A stretch of DNA of 64,000 nt. Source: Acidovorax sp. NCPPB 4044 (GTDB taxonomy: Bacteria > Pseudomonadota > Gammaproteobacteria > Burkholderiales > Burkholderiaceae_C). Every line of letters starts with the position of its first letter. The first letter of the stretch is position 1. The notes below the pieces were generated by a model. That model did no database searches. It was not told where the DNA came from and worked only from the letters and a program-made list of their open reading frames with translations. Of this stretch, positions 35,738 to 43,868 are shown one piece after another. A program made the translations under genes and the position numbers. Where the stretch lies: contig NZ_JAMCOS010000001.1 of NCBI RefSeq assembly GCF_028069655.1, positions 4,246,001 through 4,310,000 of the forward strand, in the 5' to 3' direction.

Positions 35738-35787
35738 CCGCACCGCACCGCACCGCACCGCACTGCACCGCACCGCACTGCACTGCA
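35738..35787. repeat. Pentanucleotide microsatellite CYGCA x10
   Basis: Ten uninterrupted five-base units, CCGCA or CTGCA, begin seven bases after the thiL stop. Three of the ten carry T in the second place. Such pentamer tracts change length by slippage; here it lies in the intergenic region before the pectate-lyase-like gene. Confidence 0.92.
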
Positions 35788-35882
35788 TATGCCGGCGCAC
35801 ATGCGGGGCTAGGTGGCGCTCGCCAAACCGCGGATTGCAGCCGCCCGGCCTGATGGCTGAACGCCGCGCCCAGGCCAACCAA

Positions 35883-35896
35883 GTTGTACGACATCA
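35883..35896 (+). promoter_or_regulatory. Operator-like repeat, copy 1 (GTTGTACGACATCA)
   Basis: This 14-base sequence recurs exactly at 36022-36035. It contains TTGT-ACG-ACA, close to the TTGTnnnACAA operators of GntR/FadR-type repressors that often sense sugar acids. It lies about 250 bases before the pectate-lyase-like gene. Confidence 0.55.
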
Positions 35897-36021
35897 AATC
35901 ACCCCACCGGGACGATAGCCGCAGGCTTCCAAATTTCCCTCACTTCTCGTCACAAATTGGTGCGCTTTGCTGCGGGTAAACGCGCAAACCCTGATCGCAC
36001 CGCCTCGGAACAATGCCGCTT

Positions 36022-36051
36022 GTTGTACGACATCATCTAACTACGTACAAC
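36022..36051 (+). promoter_or_regulatory. Operator-like repeat, copy 2 with inverted half-site
   Basis: The second exact copy of GTTGTACGACATCA is followed by CGTACAAC at 36044-36051, the reverse complement of its first eight bases, 14 bases away. A pair of identical sites 139 bases apart plus an inverted half-site suits cooperative repression of the gene at 36147. The gap 35731-36146 holds nothing else recognisable. Confidence 0.55.
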
Positions 36052-36146
36052 CCACAAGCCAGCCCGCCGCATCTGCGGCCGAGGCCGGCACGGCGGCGCT
36101 GCAGGGCGCTGCCGACATCCGAGGAACCAGGAGAGGAGACATTCCC

Positions 36147-37925
36147 ATGAAGAGAAGAGACTTTGCGCTGGCCGCGCTTGCCCCCATGGCGCCCGCGTGG
36201 CTCACGGCCTGCGGCGGCGGGGACGGCGATTCCGGCAGCCCGCGCGGGCAGGCCGTCGGCGCAATGCGGCGTGCGGCGGTGTACATGGACGAGGTGGTGT
36301 CGTACCGGGGCGGCTACGTGTGGTCGTACTCGCCGGACCTGAAGCAGACCTTCGGCGAGATGGAGGCCTACCGCACCATGTGCTGGATCCAGCCGCCCGG
36401 CACGCCGTCGGTGGGCCACGTGTACCTGGACGCCTACCACGCCACGGGCGACGAGCGCCACTACCAGGCGGCCGAGCGCACGGCGCTCGCGATCGTCGCC
36501 GCGCAGCACGCCTCGGGCGGCTGGAACTACATCCACGATTTCGCGGGCGAGGCCTCGCTGCGCCAGTGGTACGACACCATCGGCCGCAACGGCTGGCGGC
36601 TGGAGGAGTTCCAGCACTACTACGGCAACGCCACGTTCGACGATGCCGGTACGGCCGTGGCCTCGCAGCTGCTGCTGCGCATCTACGTCGAGAAACGCGA
36701 TGCGCGCTTCCTCGCGCCGCTGCAGAAGGCCATCGGCTTCGTGCTCGATGCGCAGTTCGGGCCCGAATGGGGCATTGCCGACGGCGGCTGGCCGCAGCGC
36801 TTCCCGCACTTCCCCGGCGCCGTGTCCGGCATGCCGCCCACGCACCCCGAGCAGGTGCCGGCCGGCGCGCACGCGGGCATGGAGGACGGCGACTACACGC
36901 TGCACGTCACCTTCAACGACGACGTGATGGGCGAGAACATCAAGTTCCTCACGATGTGCGTGATCGCGCTGGGCGAGACCCGGCTCGTGCCGCCGATCCA
37001 GCGCGCGATGGAATGCATGCGCCGCATGCAGCAGCCCGGCCCGCAGGCCGGCTGGAGCCTGCAGCACCTCTCGCGCGCCCAGGGCGGCCGCGCCGCGGGC
37101 GCCCCGGCCGGTGCGCGCAGCTACGAGCCGCGCTCGCTGGCCACGCACACCACGCAGACCAACATCCGCCAGCTCTTCAACTACTTCCAGCTCACCGGCG
37201 ACCGCAAGTACCTGGCGCGCATCCCCGAGGCCATCGCCTGGCTGCGCAGCTGCCCGCTGCCGGCCGAGGCGATCGCCAACAACGCGCTGCTGGGCGGCGG
37301 GCGCACGCACCCGACCTTCGTCGAGCTGGGCACGAACGATCCGCTCTACGTGCACCGCTACGGCTCCAACATCCACAACGGCGGCTACTACGCCGACAAG
37401 AACTACCGCGACACCGTGAGCCACTATTCGGCCGGCCGCGCCATCGACATCGCGGGCCTGGAATCGACCTGGGCGAAGCTGAACGCGATGACCGACCGCG
37501 AGGTGGCCGACATGGCCGCGCGCTCGCCGCTCGCCGGCGGCCCGCAGCGCGCGCTGCCGCGGTACTTCTCGATCCGCGAAGTGGACTTTCCGGACCTGTT
37601 CGCGGGCGCCTCGATGCCCACGCCCGCCGTGCCCGAGAAGGAGGCGCAGCAGCTCGTGGACGAGCTGGGCGACAAGCGCTACTGGACCTCTCCGGTGCCC
37701 GAGATCGTCAACCCCTACCTGGGCGACGGCCCCGCCGCGGCCTACACGGGCACGGCCTACCGCAGCCGGCACGTGGGCGACGTGTACGACACCTCGCCCT
37801 ACCCGGCCGACAACCCGCCCGACGCCGCGCCCTACGTGAAGAAGGACAAGCCGCAGTTCATCGTCACCTCGGAGTGGATCCGCCGCATGGGCCGGCTCAT
37901 CGCGTACGTGGCGCCGGCGGGCTGA
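36147..37925 (+). CDS. Tat-exported lipoprotein, pectate lyase-like (family 10 type)
   Basis: 592 residues. The start MKRRDFALAALAP is a twin-arginine signal and ends in a lipobox LTAC (Cys at about residue 22). The mature part is all-helical in pattern with GGWNYIHDFAG, the repeated Trp/Tyr-rich segments and the NIHNGGYYADKNYRDT region, which I read as an alpha/alpha-barrel pectate lyase of the family 10 kind; the exact family is a judgement from motif style. GGAGAGGAG precedes the ATG. No PIP box is upstream; two GntR-type operator copies are. It interrupts the usual thiL-pgpA neighbourhood, and fits pectin breakdown in planta. Confidence 0.75.
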   Translation: MKRRDFALAALAPMAPAWLTACGGGDGDSGSPRGQAVGAMRRAAVYMDEVVSYRGGYVWSYSPDLKQTFGEMEAYRTMCWIQPPGTPSVGHVYLDAYHATGDERHYQAAERTALAIVAAQHASGGWNYIHDFAGEASLRQWYDTIGRNGWRLEEFQHYYGNATFDDAGTAVASQLLLRIYVEKRDARFLAPLQKAIGFVLDAQFGPEWGIADGGWPQRFPHFPGAVSGMPPTHPEQVPAGAHAGMEDGDYTLHVTFNDDVMGENIKFLTMCVIALGETRLVPPIQRAMECMRRMQQPGPQAGWSLQHLSRAQGGRAAGAPAGARSYEPRSLATHTTQTNIRQLFNYFQLTGDRKYLARIPEAIAWLRSCPLPAEAIANNALLGGGRTHPTFVELGTNDPLYVHRYGSNIHNGGYYADKNYRDTVSHYSAGRAIDIAGLESTWAKLNAMTDREVADMAARSPLAGGPQRALPRYFSIREVDFPDLFAGASMPTPAVPEKEAQQLVDELGDKRYWTSPVPEIVNPYLGDGPAAAYTGTAYRSRHVGDVYDTSPYPADNPPDAAPYVKKDKPQFIVTSEWIRRMGRLIAYVAPAG

Positions 37926-37961
37926 CCCGGGCTCCGTTGCGGCCGCCACGCGCGGCCCTTC

Positions 37962-37986
37962 GTTTGCTATTCATTCAATAGCAAAC
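37962..37986 (+). terminator. Stem-loop after the pectate-lyase-like gene, part of dispersed repeat copy 1
   Basis: GTTTGCTATT-CATTC-AATAGCAAAC is a perfect 10-bp stem with a five-base loop, 37 bases after the stop codon. It overlaps the beginning of dispersed repeat copy 1 and may serve as a terminator. Confidence 0.5.
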
Positions 37987-38007
37987 TATCGAATGGAATC
38001 GGCGGCA
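37979..38007 (+). repeat. Dispersed repeat, copy 1
   Basis: Begins TAGCAAACTATCGAATGGAA and continues to CGGCGGCA. It shares the pattern TAGCAAACnAT-N8-12-CGGCGGCA with three other copies (40506, 42938 and 59186, the last on the minus strand). Confidence 0.7.
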
Positions 38008-38104
38008 CGGAGCGCTTTTGGCTCCAAGCCTCCGGCGCGGGGCCGCGGGCACCGGCGCTGCTAGCATTGCCCTCCCTGTCCACCCCGAGAGAGAAGGAGC
38101 GGAG

Positions 38105-39886
38105 ATGCCCCTTGCACGCCCCCGCCCGCCGGCCGCGGCCCGCCCGACCCCATTCCCATGGCCCCGCCCCGCCGGCGCCACCGCGCTGCGCCGGGCCCTG
38201 CCGGTGCTGGCGGCCTGCGCGGCCTTCGGTGCGGCCGCGCAGGAGCCCCCGCCTGTGGCCTCGCGCATCACCCAGGTGACGGTGGCGCCCGGCATCGCCA
38301 CGGTGGAGCGCAGCGCCCGCATCGCCGCGGGCGCGCGCGGCGCCACCTTCGCCTGCCTGCCGGCCAGCCTGGACCCCGACAGCCTGCAGATCGGCGCCGA
38401 TGCCGGCGTGCGCGTGGGTGAATTCAAGGTCACCACCGAGGACCGCGACGTGGCCGCCGGCTGCGCGAGCCCGCTGGACGACCGCATCCGTGCGCTGGAG
38501 GACCAGATCGCGAACGTGCAGGCCGAGATCGCCGCGCTGCGCCGGGTGGACCGCTACCTGAACCACGTGGCCGGCGGCGGCACCGGCAGCAACAGCGCCG
38601 GCGCCCACCCCGCCGCGCGCGATGGCCAGGGCGGCGCCGCAGGCGCTTCCGCCACGCCGCTGCCCACCCCGGCCGCGCAGATCCCGGCCACGGCCGAGGC
38701 GCTGCGCAAGACCTCGGCCGATACGCTCGTGCGCCTGCCGCCGCTGCAGCGCCGCCAAGAAGCGCTGGAGCGCGAGCTCAAACCCCTGCGCACCGAACGC
38801 GACCGCGCCGCGGGCGGACCGCGCGGGAAGGTGGTCTCGGTGGCCGTCCACCTCGCCACCGACCGCGAGGCCGAGCTGCGCCTGACCTACCAGGTGCGCG
38901 GCCCCGGCTGGCAGCCCGGCTACCGCGCGCGGCTCGACACCGCCACCGGCGCCGTGGTGCTGGAGCGGCTGGCCGTGGTGGCGCAGCGCAGCGGCGAAGA
39001 CTGGAGCAACGTGCGGCTGGCGCTCACCACGCAGGCGCCCGCGCGGGCCACGCAGGGGCCGCGCCCCGGCACCTGGACGCTCGACGTGGCCGCCCCGCCG
39101 GAGCCGCAGCGCCGGCTCGAGCGCCTGTCGGCGCCGATGCCGGCCCCCGCGCCCGCGCCTGCGGCCCTGGCCGCCCCGGCCGGCATGGCGGAGGAGCCGC
39201 TGCCCGATTTCGACGTGGCCGCCCTGGAAGGCAGCTACGCCACGCGCTTCGAGGTGCCGCAGCGCCTCACCGTGCCCGCGAGCGGCCAGCGCACCACGCT
39301 GCTGCTGGGCATGCACAACGCATCGGCGCGCCTCGTCACGCGCACCGTGCCCGCGCAGCAGGAAACCGCCTACCTCGTGGCCGAGATCGCGCCGCCCGCC
39401 GGCCCCTGGCCCGCGGGGCCCGTGGGCCTGTACCGCGACGGCGCCTTCGTGGGCCAGGGCCGGCTGGACTTCGCGGCCGCCACGGCCGCCGGCGGCGCCG
39501 CCGCGCAGGAGGCCCGCACCGTGCCGCTCTGGTTCGGCCCCGACGACCTCGTGCGCGTGCAGGCCGAGGCGCCGCAGCAGACCACCGGCACCGCCGGCCT
39601 CACGGGCGCGCGCGTGGAGCAACGCACCGTGCTGGCCTACCGCATCGACAACCGCCACACCACACCGATCACCCTGCAGGTGATCGACGCCGCCCCGGTG
39701 TCGCGCAACACGAAGATCGAGGTCGAATCCCGCTACACGCCCGCGCCGCTCACCACCGCGTGGGAAGGCCGCGCCGGCACCACCGCCTGGCAGCAGACGC
39801 TCGCACCCGGCGCCGGGGCGCGCTTCACCGCCGAACACACCGTGCGCCACGCCAAGGACATCGAACTGAACGAAACCAAGCCATGA
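38105..39886 (+). CDS. Exported DUF4139-family protein
   Basis: 593 residues. After an Arg/Pro-rich start a signal peptide is likely ([16 protein letters not shown], cleavage near 47). An N-terminal coiled coil (residues 120-150 and 205-235) precedes a DUF4139 beta-sandwich part ([28 protein letters not shown], then [23 protein letters not shown]). The function of this family is unknown. The stop overlaps pgpA by ATGA, so the gene is co-translated with pgpA-pncC. The ATG at 38105 follows GGAGCGGAG. Confidence 0.85.
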   Translation: MPLARPRPPAAARPTPFPWPRPAGATALRRALPVLAACAAFGAAAQEPPPVASRITQVTVAPGIATVERSARIAAGARGATFACLPASLDPDSLQIGADAGVRVGEFKVTTEDRDVAAGCASPLDDRIRALEDQIANVQAEIAALRRVDRYLNHVAGGGTGSNSAGAHPAARDGQGGAAGASATPLPTPAAQIPATAEALRKTSADTLVRLPPLQRRQEALERELKPLRTERDRAAGGPRGKVVSVAVHLATDREAELRLTYQVRGPGWQPGYRARLDTATGAVVLERLAVVAQRSGEDWSNVRLALTTQAPARATQGPRPGTWTLDVAAPPEPQRRLERLSAPMPAPAPAPAALAAPAGMAEEPLPDFDVAALEGSYATRFEVPQRLTVPASGQRTTLLLGMHNASARLVTRTVPAQQETAYLVAEIAPPAGPWPAGPVGLYRDGAFVGQGRLDFAAATAAGGAAAQEARTVPLWFGPDDLVRVQAEAPQQTTGTAGLTGARVEQRTVLAYRIDNRHTTPITLQVIDAAPVSRNTKIEVESRYTPAPLTTAWEGRAGTTAWQQTLAPGAGARFTAEHTVRHAKDIELNETKP

Positions 39887-40440
39887 ACGCGCTGCCTCCA
39901 TTGCCGTCCGCCCCATCCGCCGCCGCGCCCCCCGGCCGCCGGCCGCCCGCCGCCACCGCCGCCTTCCTGCGCGCCCACCCGGCGCACTGGATCGCGCTGG
40001 GCTTCGGCTCGGGCCTCTCGCCACGCGCGCCGGGCACCGTGGGCACGGCCTGGGCATGGCTCGCCTTCCTGCTGCTGCAGCAGTGGCTCGCGCCGATGCA
40101 GATCGGCCTCCTGATCCTGGCCGGCACGCTCGTGGGCTGGTGGGCCTGCACCGCCACGGCGCGCCACCTCGGCGTGGCCGATCCGGGCTGCATCGTGTGG
40201 GACGAGATCGTGGCGTTCTGGTGCGTGCTCTGGCTCGCCATGCCCATGGGCTTCTGGGGCCAGTGCGCGGCCTTCGCGCTGTTCCGCTTCTTCGACGCCG
40301 CCAAGCCCGGCCCCGTGGCCTGGGCCGACAGCCTCTTCAAGGGCTTCGGCTGGCGCGGTGGCTGGGGGATCCTCTTCGACGACTTCGTGGCCGCCTTCTG
40401 CACGCTGTTCACGATCGCGCTCTGGAGGGCGCTGTGGTGA
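39883..40440 (+). CDS. pgpA: Phosphatidylglycerophosphatase A
   Basis: 185 residues with an Ala/Pro-rich N-terminal 40 and then the PgpA core: [27 protein letters not shown] and [16 protein letters not shown], with three to four membrane helices. It removes phosphate from phosphatidylglycerophosphate in the inner membrane. Overlaps the DUF4139 gene (ATGA) upstream and pncC (GTGA) downstream. Confidence 0.95.
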   Translation: MNALPPLPSAPSAAAPPGRRPPAATAAFLRAHPAHWIALGFGSGLSPRAPGTVGTAWAWLAFLLLQQWLAPMQIGLLILAGTLVGWWACTATARHLGVADPGCIVWDEIVAFWCVLWLAMPMGFWGQCAAFALFRFFDAAKPGPVAWADSLFKGFGWRGGWGILFDDFVAAFCTLFTIALWRALW

Positions 40441-41003
40441 GCGGGCCCGGCGATGCGCCCGGCAGCACGGTCGGCGGCACGGCCAGCGATTCGCTATCGA
40501 AAGATGAGCAAACTATCAAGCAAAACCAGCGGCATGAGGCCGATCTGATCCACATCGCGCGCACGCTCACCGCGCGCGGCTGGATGCTTGCCACCGCCGA
40601 GAGCTGCACGGGCGGCCTGATCGCGGGCGCCTGCACCGACCTGGCCGGGTCGAGCCAGTGGTTCGAGCGCGGCTTCGTCACCTACTCCAACGCCGCCAAG
40701 ACCGAACTGCTGGGCGTGCCCGCCGCGCTCATCGACGCGCACGGCGCCGTGAGCGAGCCCGTGGCCCGCGCCATGGCCGAGGGCGCCGTGCGCCACGCCC
40801 GCGCCCAGGTGTCCGTGGCCGTCACCGGCGTGGCCGGCCCCTCCGGCGGCAGCGCCGACAAGCCCGTGGGCACGGTGTGGTTCGGCTGGTGCGTGGACGG
40901 GGCGGCGCACACCGAGGTGGTGCGCTTTGCGGGCGACCGCGCGGCCGTGCGGGCGGCGACGGTGCGGCATGCGCTGGCGCGGCTGGCTGCGCGGCTGCGC
41001 TAG
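40437..41003 (+). CDS. pncC: Nicotinamide-nucleotide amidase (CinA C-terminal family)
   Basis: 188 residues from a GTG overlapping the pgpA stop. The domain begins near residue 40 with [23 protein letters not shown] and contains the [14 protein letters not shown] loop; it deamidates nicotinamide mononucleotide. The first 38 residues are not part of the family. About half of them ([18 protein letters not shown]) are encoded by a copy of a dispersed repeat found elsewhere outside genes. A shorter protein could begin at an internal start, but none has a good ribosome-binding site. Confidence 0.92.
   Translation: MSGPGDAPGSTVGGTASDSLSKDEQTIKQNQRHEADLIHIARTLTARGWMLATAESCTGGLIAGACTDLAGSSQWFERGFVTYSNAAKTELLGVPAALIDAHGAVSEPVARAMAEGAVRHARAQVSVAVTGVAGPSGGSADKPVGTVWFGWCVDGAAHTEVVRFAGDRAAVRAATVRHALARLAARLR
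40506..40544 (+). repeat. Dispersed repeat, copy 2, inside pncC
   Basis: GAGCAAACTATCAAGCAAAA followed by CCAGCGGCATGAGGCCGAT lies in frame in the 5' part of pncC. It shares the CGGCATGAGGCCGAT 3' part with copy 3 and the GCAAACTATC 5' part with copy 1. Confidence 0.7.
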
Positions 41004-41115
41004 CGAGGGCCAGCGCCCGCATCACGGCGGCGCGTAGCCCCCCAGGCCGTCAGCGCCGCATACCCATCCGGTTTTACCTGTCTGGAAAAACAATCTCTGG
41101 GGCGTGGGGGATTCT

Positions 41116-41616
41116 TTATCGTTTCTGCGCCTGCTCCAGCACCCACGCTCGGTCTTTTCCACGCACGCACCATTCCGGATTCTTGACCCAGTCGTTGAAC
41201 CACAGGGTGGGGTGCCCCCGCAATTCATTGCATTTTGAATACCCAAGCCTGGGCATGTATTGATATTGCGCGAAGGTCAACAAAGGCACGCCTAAAATTA
41301 GAAAAGCAGCAGCAATGAAAATATTTATATTCAACAACCTGACCAACATTCCCACGCCGCTCCATCTTACAGGAATCGCCTTTAATACAGACAATGGAAT
41401 CATTATCAGAATCAAAGGAATAATTATAAACAGACTAAAAGCTGCCACAGAGATTCGAACAACAGGAGAATCGCCGACGAGATCATCAATTGTCCCAAAA
41501 ATCTCAGGCATGCCTACAAAATAACAGGCCAATAAGAATACTAGAGAAACCGGTAATCCAAACCAAATGGTTTTACGAACATTCCGCACATCCTGATCAA
41601 AAATATCATCCGACAA
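41116..41616 (-). CDS. Small membrane protein, candidate immunity protein
   Basis: 166 residues from a TTG with GGAG seven bases upstream. Three strong hydrophobic segments (about 17-36, 55-78, 93-112) and a soluble C-terminal 50 residues with several Trp and two Cys. I do not recognise the family with certainty; DUF1240-like immunity proteins have this shape. It follows the candidate toxin gene by three bases. The DNA is AT-rich compared with everything around it, which points to acquisition. Confidence 0.65.
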   Translation of the reverse strand: MSDDIFDQDVRNVRKTIWFGLPVSLVFLLACYFVGMPEIFGTIDDLVGDSPVVRISVAAFSLFIIIPLILIMIPLSVLKAIPVRWSGVGMLVRLLNINIFIAAAFLILGVPLLTFAQYQYMPRLGYSKCNELRGHPTLWFNDWVKNPEWCVRGKDRAWVLEQAQKR

Positions 41617-41619
41617 TTT

Positions 41620-42537
41620 TCATCTCCTGCATATGGGGCAAAGCCAGTCTGCCATCTCTCGGCTTATTTTGCGCTCTGCATTGCTCATTCCGATCTTGAG
41701 ACCATCAATCCAAGACTCCGATTTTTCATTGATCGCATATAAGCCATCGGCAGTACGTGCTGGCAAATTTTTCAGAGCAGCAATTACTTTATTTTTTATT
41801 TGATACTGCTCGTCAGCGTAATTCAGGAGAACGCCTGCACCAAAAGCGACAATGGCCATCACCATGAGTGGCGCCACTGCAATTGCAGTCAAGGAGCCGG
41901 CGTATAGACCAAATGAATATGCAACCAAGCCACCCAAGCCTCCTTTGACAGCCTCTACACCGATGCCTCCTACAAGGTCATACATGGTCTTTTCATTATT
42001 GAAAATAAAATCGATGACCTCTATCCCCGCAGAGACGGTGACACCGAGAATAAAACCGCCAATCGCAATCCCCTTCAAGCTTTGAACCCCCAGGCCGAAT
42101 TTCATCATCAAAGGATTGGTGGCCAGGTATCTTGTCCCCGTCAATGCGCCGCTCCGATGCGCCGCATAGCCCTTGATAATGATGTAGGAGCCGGTGGCCG
42201 TCGTTTTGACATAGCTTTTGATTCCGGCCATACCGATGGCATTGAGCGTCTTGGTGATAGCCACTGCATCGTTGGCACTTTGCGCCGTGGGCCCCACCCA
42301 AGGCTGGGAAGCATTGGGACTGAAGGTGCCAGCCCAGTACTTGCCGAACGACGTGCTCGCCAAAATGGCCCGGATGGTATTCTCAAGTCTTGGGTTATTC
42401 CTGGTCTTGTCCTCCAGTATGCTGAAATACTGCGGAAAGGTGAGAACCAGAATATCTGACTGGTTATTTTCGATGGATTTTGCAAGTTCCTGGCCGTAGC
42501 CCATCGTAAAGAACGTTGCAGCGAGATCGGCAGACAT
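41620..42537 (-). CDS. Candidate membrane-disrupting toxin
   Basis: 305 residues, not recognised by name. Residues 1-150 are soluble; 155-178 and about 185-240 are glycine- and alanine-rich hydrophobic helices (GIAIGGFILGVTVSAGIEV, LGGLVAYSFGLYAGS, APLMVMAIVAFGAGVLL), then an amphipathic helix with YADEQYQIKNKVI. A glycine-zipper hairpin near the C-terminus followed by this tail is the build of type VI membrane-depolarising effectors and some colicins. GGGGA lies 11 bases before the ATG at 42537. It is followed directly by a membrane protein gene of immunity type. No PAAR, VgrG or Rhs part is attached. Confidence 0.55.
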   Translation of the reverse strand: MSADLAATFFTMGYGQELAKSIENNQSDILVLTFPQYFSILEDKTRNNPRLENTIRAILASTSFGKYWAGTFSPNASQPWVGPTAQSANDAVAITKTLNAIGMAGIKSYVKTTATGSYIIIKGYAAHRSGALTGTRYLATNPLMMKFGLGVQSLKGIAIGGFILGVTVSAGIEVIDFIFNNEKTMYDLVGGIGVEAVKGGLGGLVAYSFGLYAGSLTAIAVAPLMVMAIVAFGAGVLLNYADEQYQIKNKVIAALKNLPARTADGLYAINEKSESWIDGLKIGMSNAERKISREMADWLCPICRR

Positions 42538-42544
42538 CTTGCTT

Positions 42545-42676
42545 TTATTCCCCTTTGTTGAAGCATCGATCGCTGCCTTGCAGGAAAATCGACGGACTCC
42601 AGTATTGAGAACTGATTTTGCAAGGCCCCTGCAGCGTAACCGCCGCACTCGCCACCGTTGCGCCTGGAACGCGCAT
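42545..42676 (-). CDS. 43-residue ORF heading the toxin-like operon
   Basis: A short frame with GAGGG four bases before the ATG at 42676, ending seven bases before the toxin-like ATG, whose ribosome-binding site is inside its last codons. The peptide has two Cys and no clear membrane segment (start MRVPGATVASAAV, end SDRCFNKGE). It may be a small partner or leader, or the 3' remnant of a lost larger gene. Its codons look protein-like, but there is no family evidence. Confidence 0.4.
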   Translation of the reverse strand: MRVPGATVASAAVTLQGPCKISSQYWSPSIFLQGSDRCFNKGE

Positions 42677-42979
42677 TACGCCCTCGTATTCCAATAGATG
42701 GAATAACTTTTCTTAATTATTGACAGAAGCAATTCATTCTTTTAGCTGGAAATTTCTACCGCCGGTCGCAGCCCCTTCCCAGGCGCGCACCAACGCGCTG
42801 GCAGCCAGGTGCAGAGGTGCATGAAGCGGTTGGGCCAAGCGGGCGACGCAGGCCGGAACGATGGGGCGAGTTTCGGCGGCCCAGATATCCGAAGATCCAG
42901 GCCCTGCGCCTCTACCGCAGATTGCTCCTGAAATCAGAGCGAACTATTCAATAAATCCGGCGGCATGAGGCCGATTTGG
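42677..42979. other. Promoter-like AT-rich stretch and gene-free remnant
   Basis: The part next to the 43-residue ORF (42680-42760) is AT-rich and contains the inverted repeat ATTCCA-N5-TGGAAT at 42688-42704, a possible operator or promoter site for the toxin-like operon. From 42765 to 42935 the GC content returns to the surrounding level but I see no gene; it may be the scar of a deletion. Dispersed repeat copy 3 closes it against the insertion sequence. Confidence 0.4.
42938..42979 (+). repeat. Dispersed repeat, copy 3, cut by the insertion sequence
   Basis: AGCGAACTATTCAATAAATC followed by CGGCGGCATGAGGCCGATTTGG; the end coincides with the left boundary of the IS. The 8-bp target CGATTTGG is repeated at 43797-43804, so the repeat once continued on the far side. 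Confidence 0.7.
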
Positions 42980-43796
42980 GGGATTGCTAAATAGGTATTT
43001 GAACCGGTTCATCCCACAAACGCGTGCTCTCAATGCAGCCCACCTGGGGCTGCAGCACAGCGCCGAACTTGCGCCGCCAGATAAACAGCAGCGCATCCCT
43101 GAGCGCCTGTGCGCTCTTGCTGTACGCATGGGTCTTTCTGCGCAGGCGTGCCAAATAACAGCGCAGCTTGTTGTTCAGGCTCTCAATGTGATGGGTATGG
43201 GCTTTGCCCACCGTATGGCGCCTGCCCGCGAGGACCGCAAGATAGGGCCTGTGGTGGTCGGTGCAGTATTCAATGTGGGCTGCACTCGCAGAGGGCGGCA
43301 ATTGCTGCTGCAGTACCCGGGCGGTGGCAGCTCCTCTATCGCCCAGGGCCCAGCCCACGATGCGGTGCGTGCTGCGCTCTATGGCCCACCAGAGCCAGAT
43401 GGGTCTTTTTTGGAACCCGCGTAGCTCCACATCTCGTCGATCTCCACGACCTGCTGGGTCGCAGGTGGTATCGGCTGCAGGGCTTGGTCTGCCACCTCCT
43501 TGCGCACCCAGTTCAGCACGGAGTTGTGGCTCACCCCCACGATGCGCTCGATCGCCCTTGCAGACATGCCTTCGGCATACAGCGCCAGTGCCCGCTCCCG
43601 GGTCTGGCTGTCGATCAGACGGTAGTTCTTGTCGCCGAAGGTTCGCCCGCAGGCTTTGCACGCCCAGCGTCGGTGACCATGTCGGCTCGTGCCGGCGTTG
43701 CGGACTTCTTGGTGCTGGCAGTCGGGGCATTGGAGGGTCATGTGGGCGAGCATGCCTTCGATTGTGTCTTTGGTCCACTACCTGGTTAGCAATCCC
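42980..43796 (-). mobile_element. IS1-family insertion sequence, 817 bp, with 8-bp target duplication
   Basis: Ends GGGATTGCTAA.. and ..TTAGCAATCCC are inverted repeats (GGGATTGCTAA then AT/CC then AGGTA match on both sides). The 8-base direct repeat CGATTTGG flanks it on both sides (42972-42979 and 43797-43804), proving transposition. Size, target length and two-frame transposase fit the IS1 family. Ends and transposase are intact, so it may be active. Confidence 0.9.
42987..43753 (-). CDS. IS1-family transposase InsAB', expressed by -1 frameshift
   Basis: The first frame (43753-43379) gives an InsA-like protein: zinc finger CPDCQHQ..CKACGRTF and a helix-turn-helix (ARAIERIVGVSHNSVLNWV). 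Near residue 115 the message has six A residues (43411-43406, minus strand). Slipping back one base there joins it to the catalytic frame beginning RPIWLWWAIERST and running to 42987 (ERSTHRIVGWALGDR, TDHHRPY, HHIESLNNKLR). The first catalytic acidic residue lies before the slip (VVEIDEMW). The stop codon of the fusion is inside the left inverted repeat. Confidence 0.88.
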
Positions 43797-43868
43797 CGAT
43801 TTGGTTTGAAACCCGGCAAGGGATCGGCATGGCGGTGCTCGGTCTGCAGCCAGCCGGGCCGACGCCGT

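Noticed and set aside
36033..39886. Long minus-strand frames opposite the pectate-lyase-like and DUF4139 genes
   Set aside because: Val/Arg/Ala/Gly-rich mirror translations; the plus-strand genes have signal peptides, ribosome sites and overlaps.
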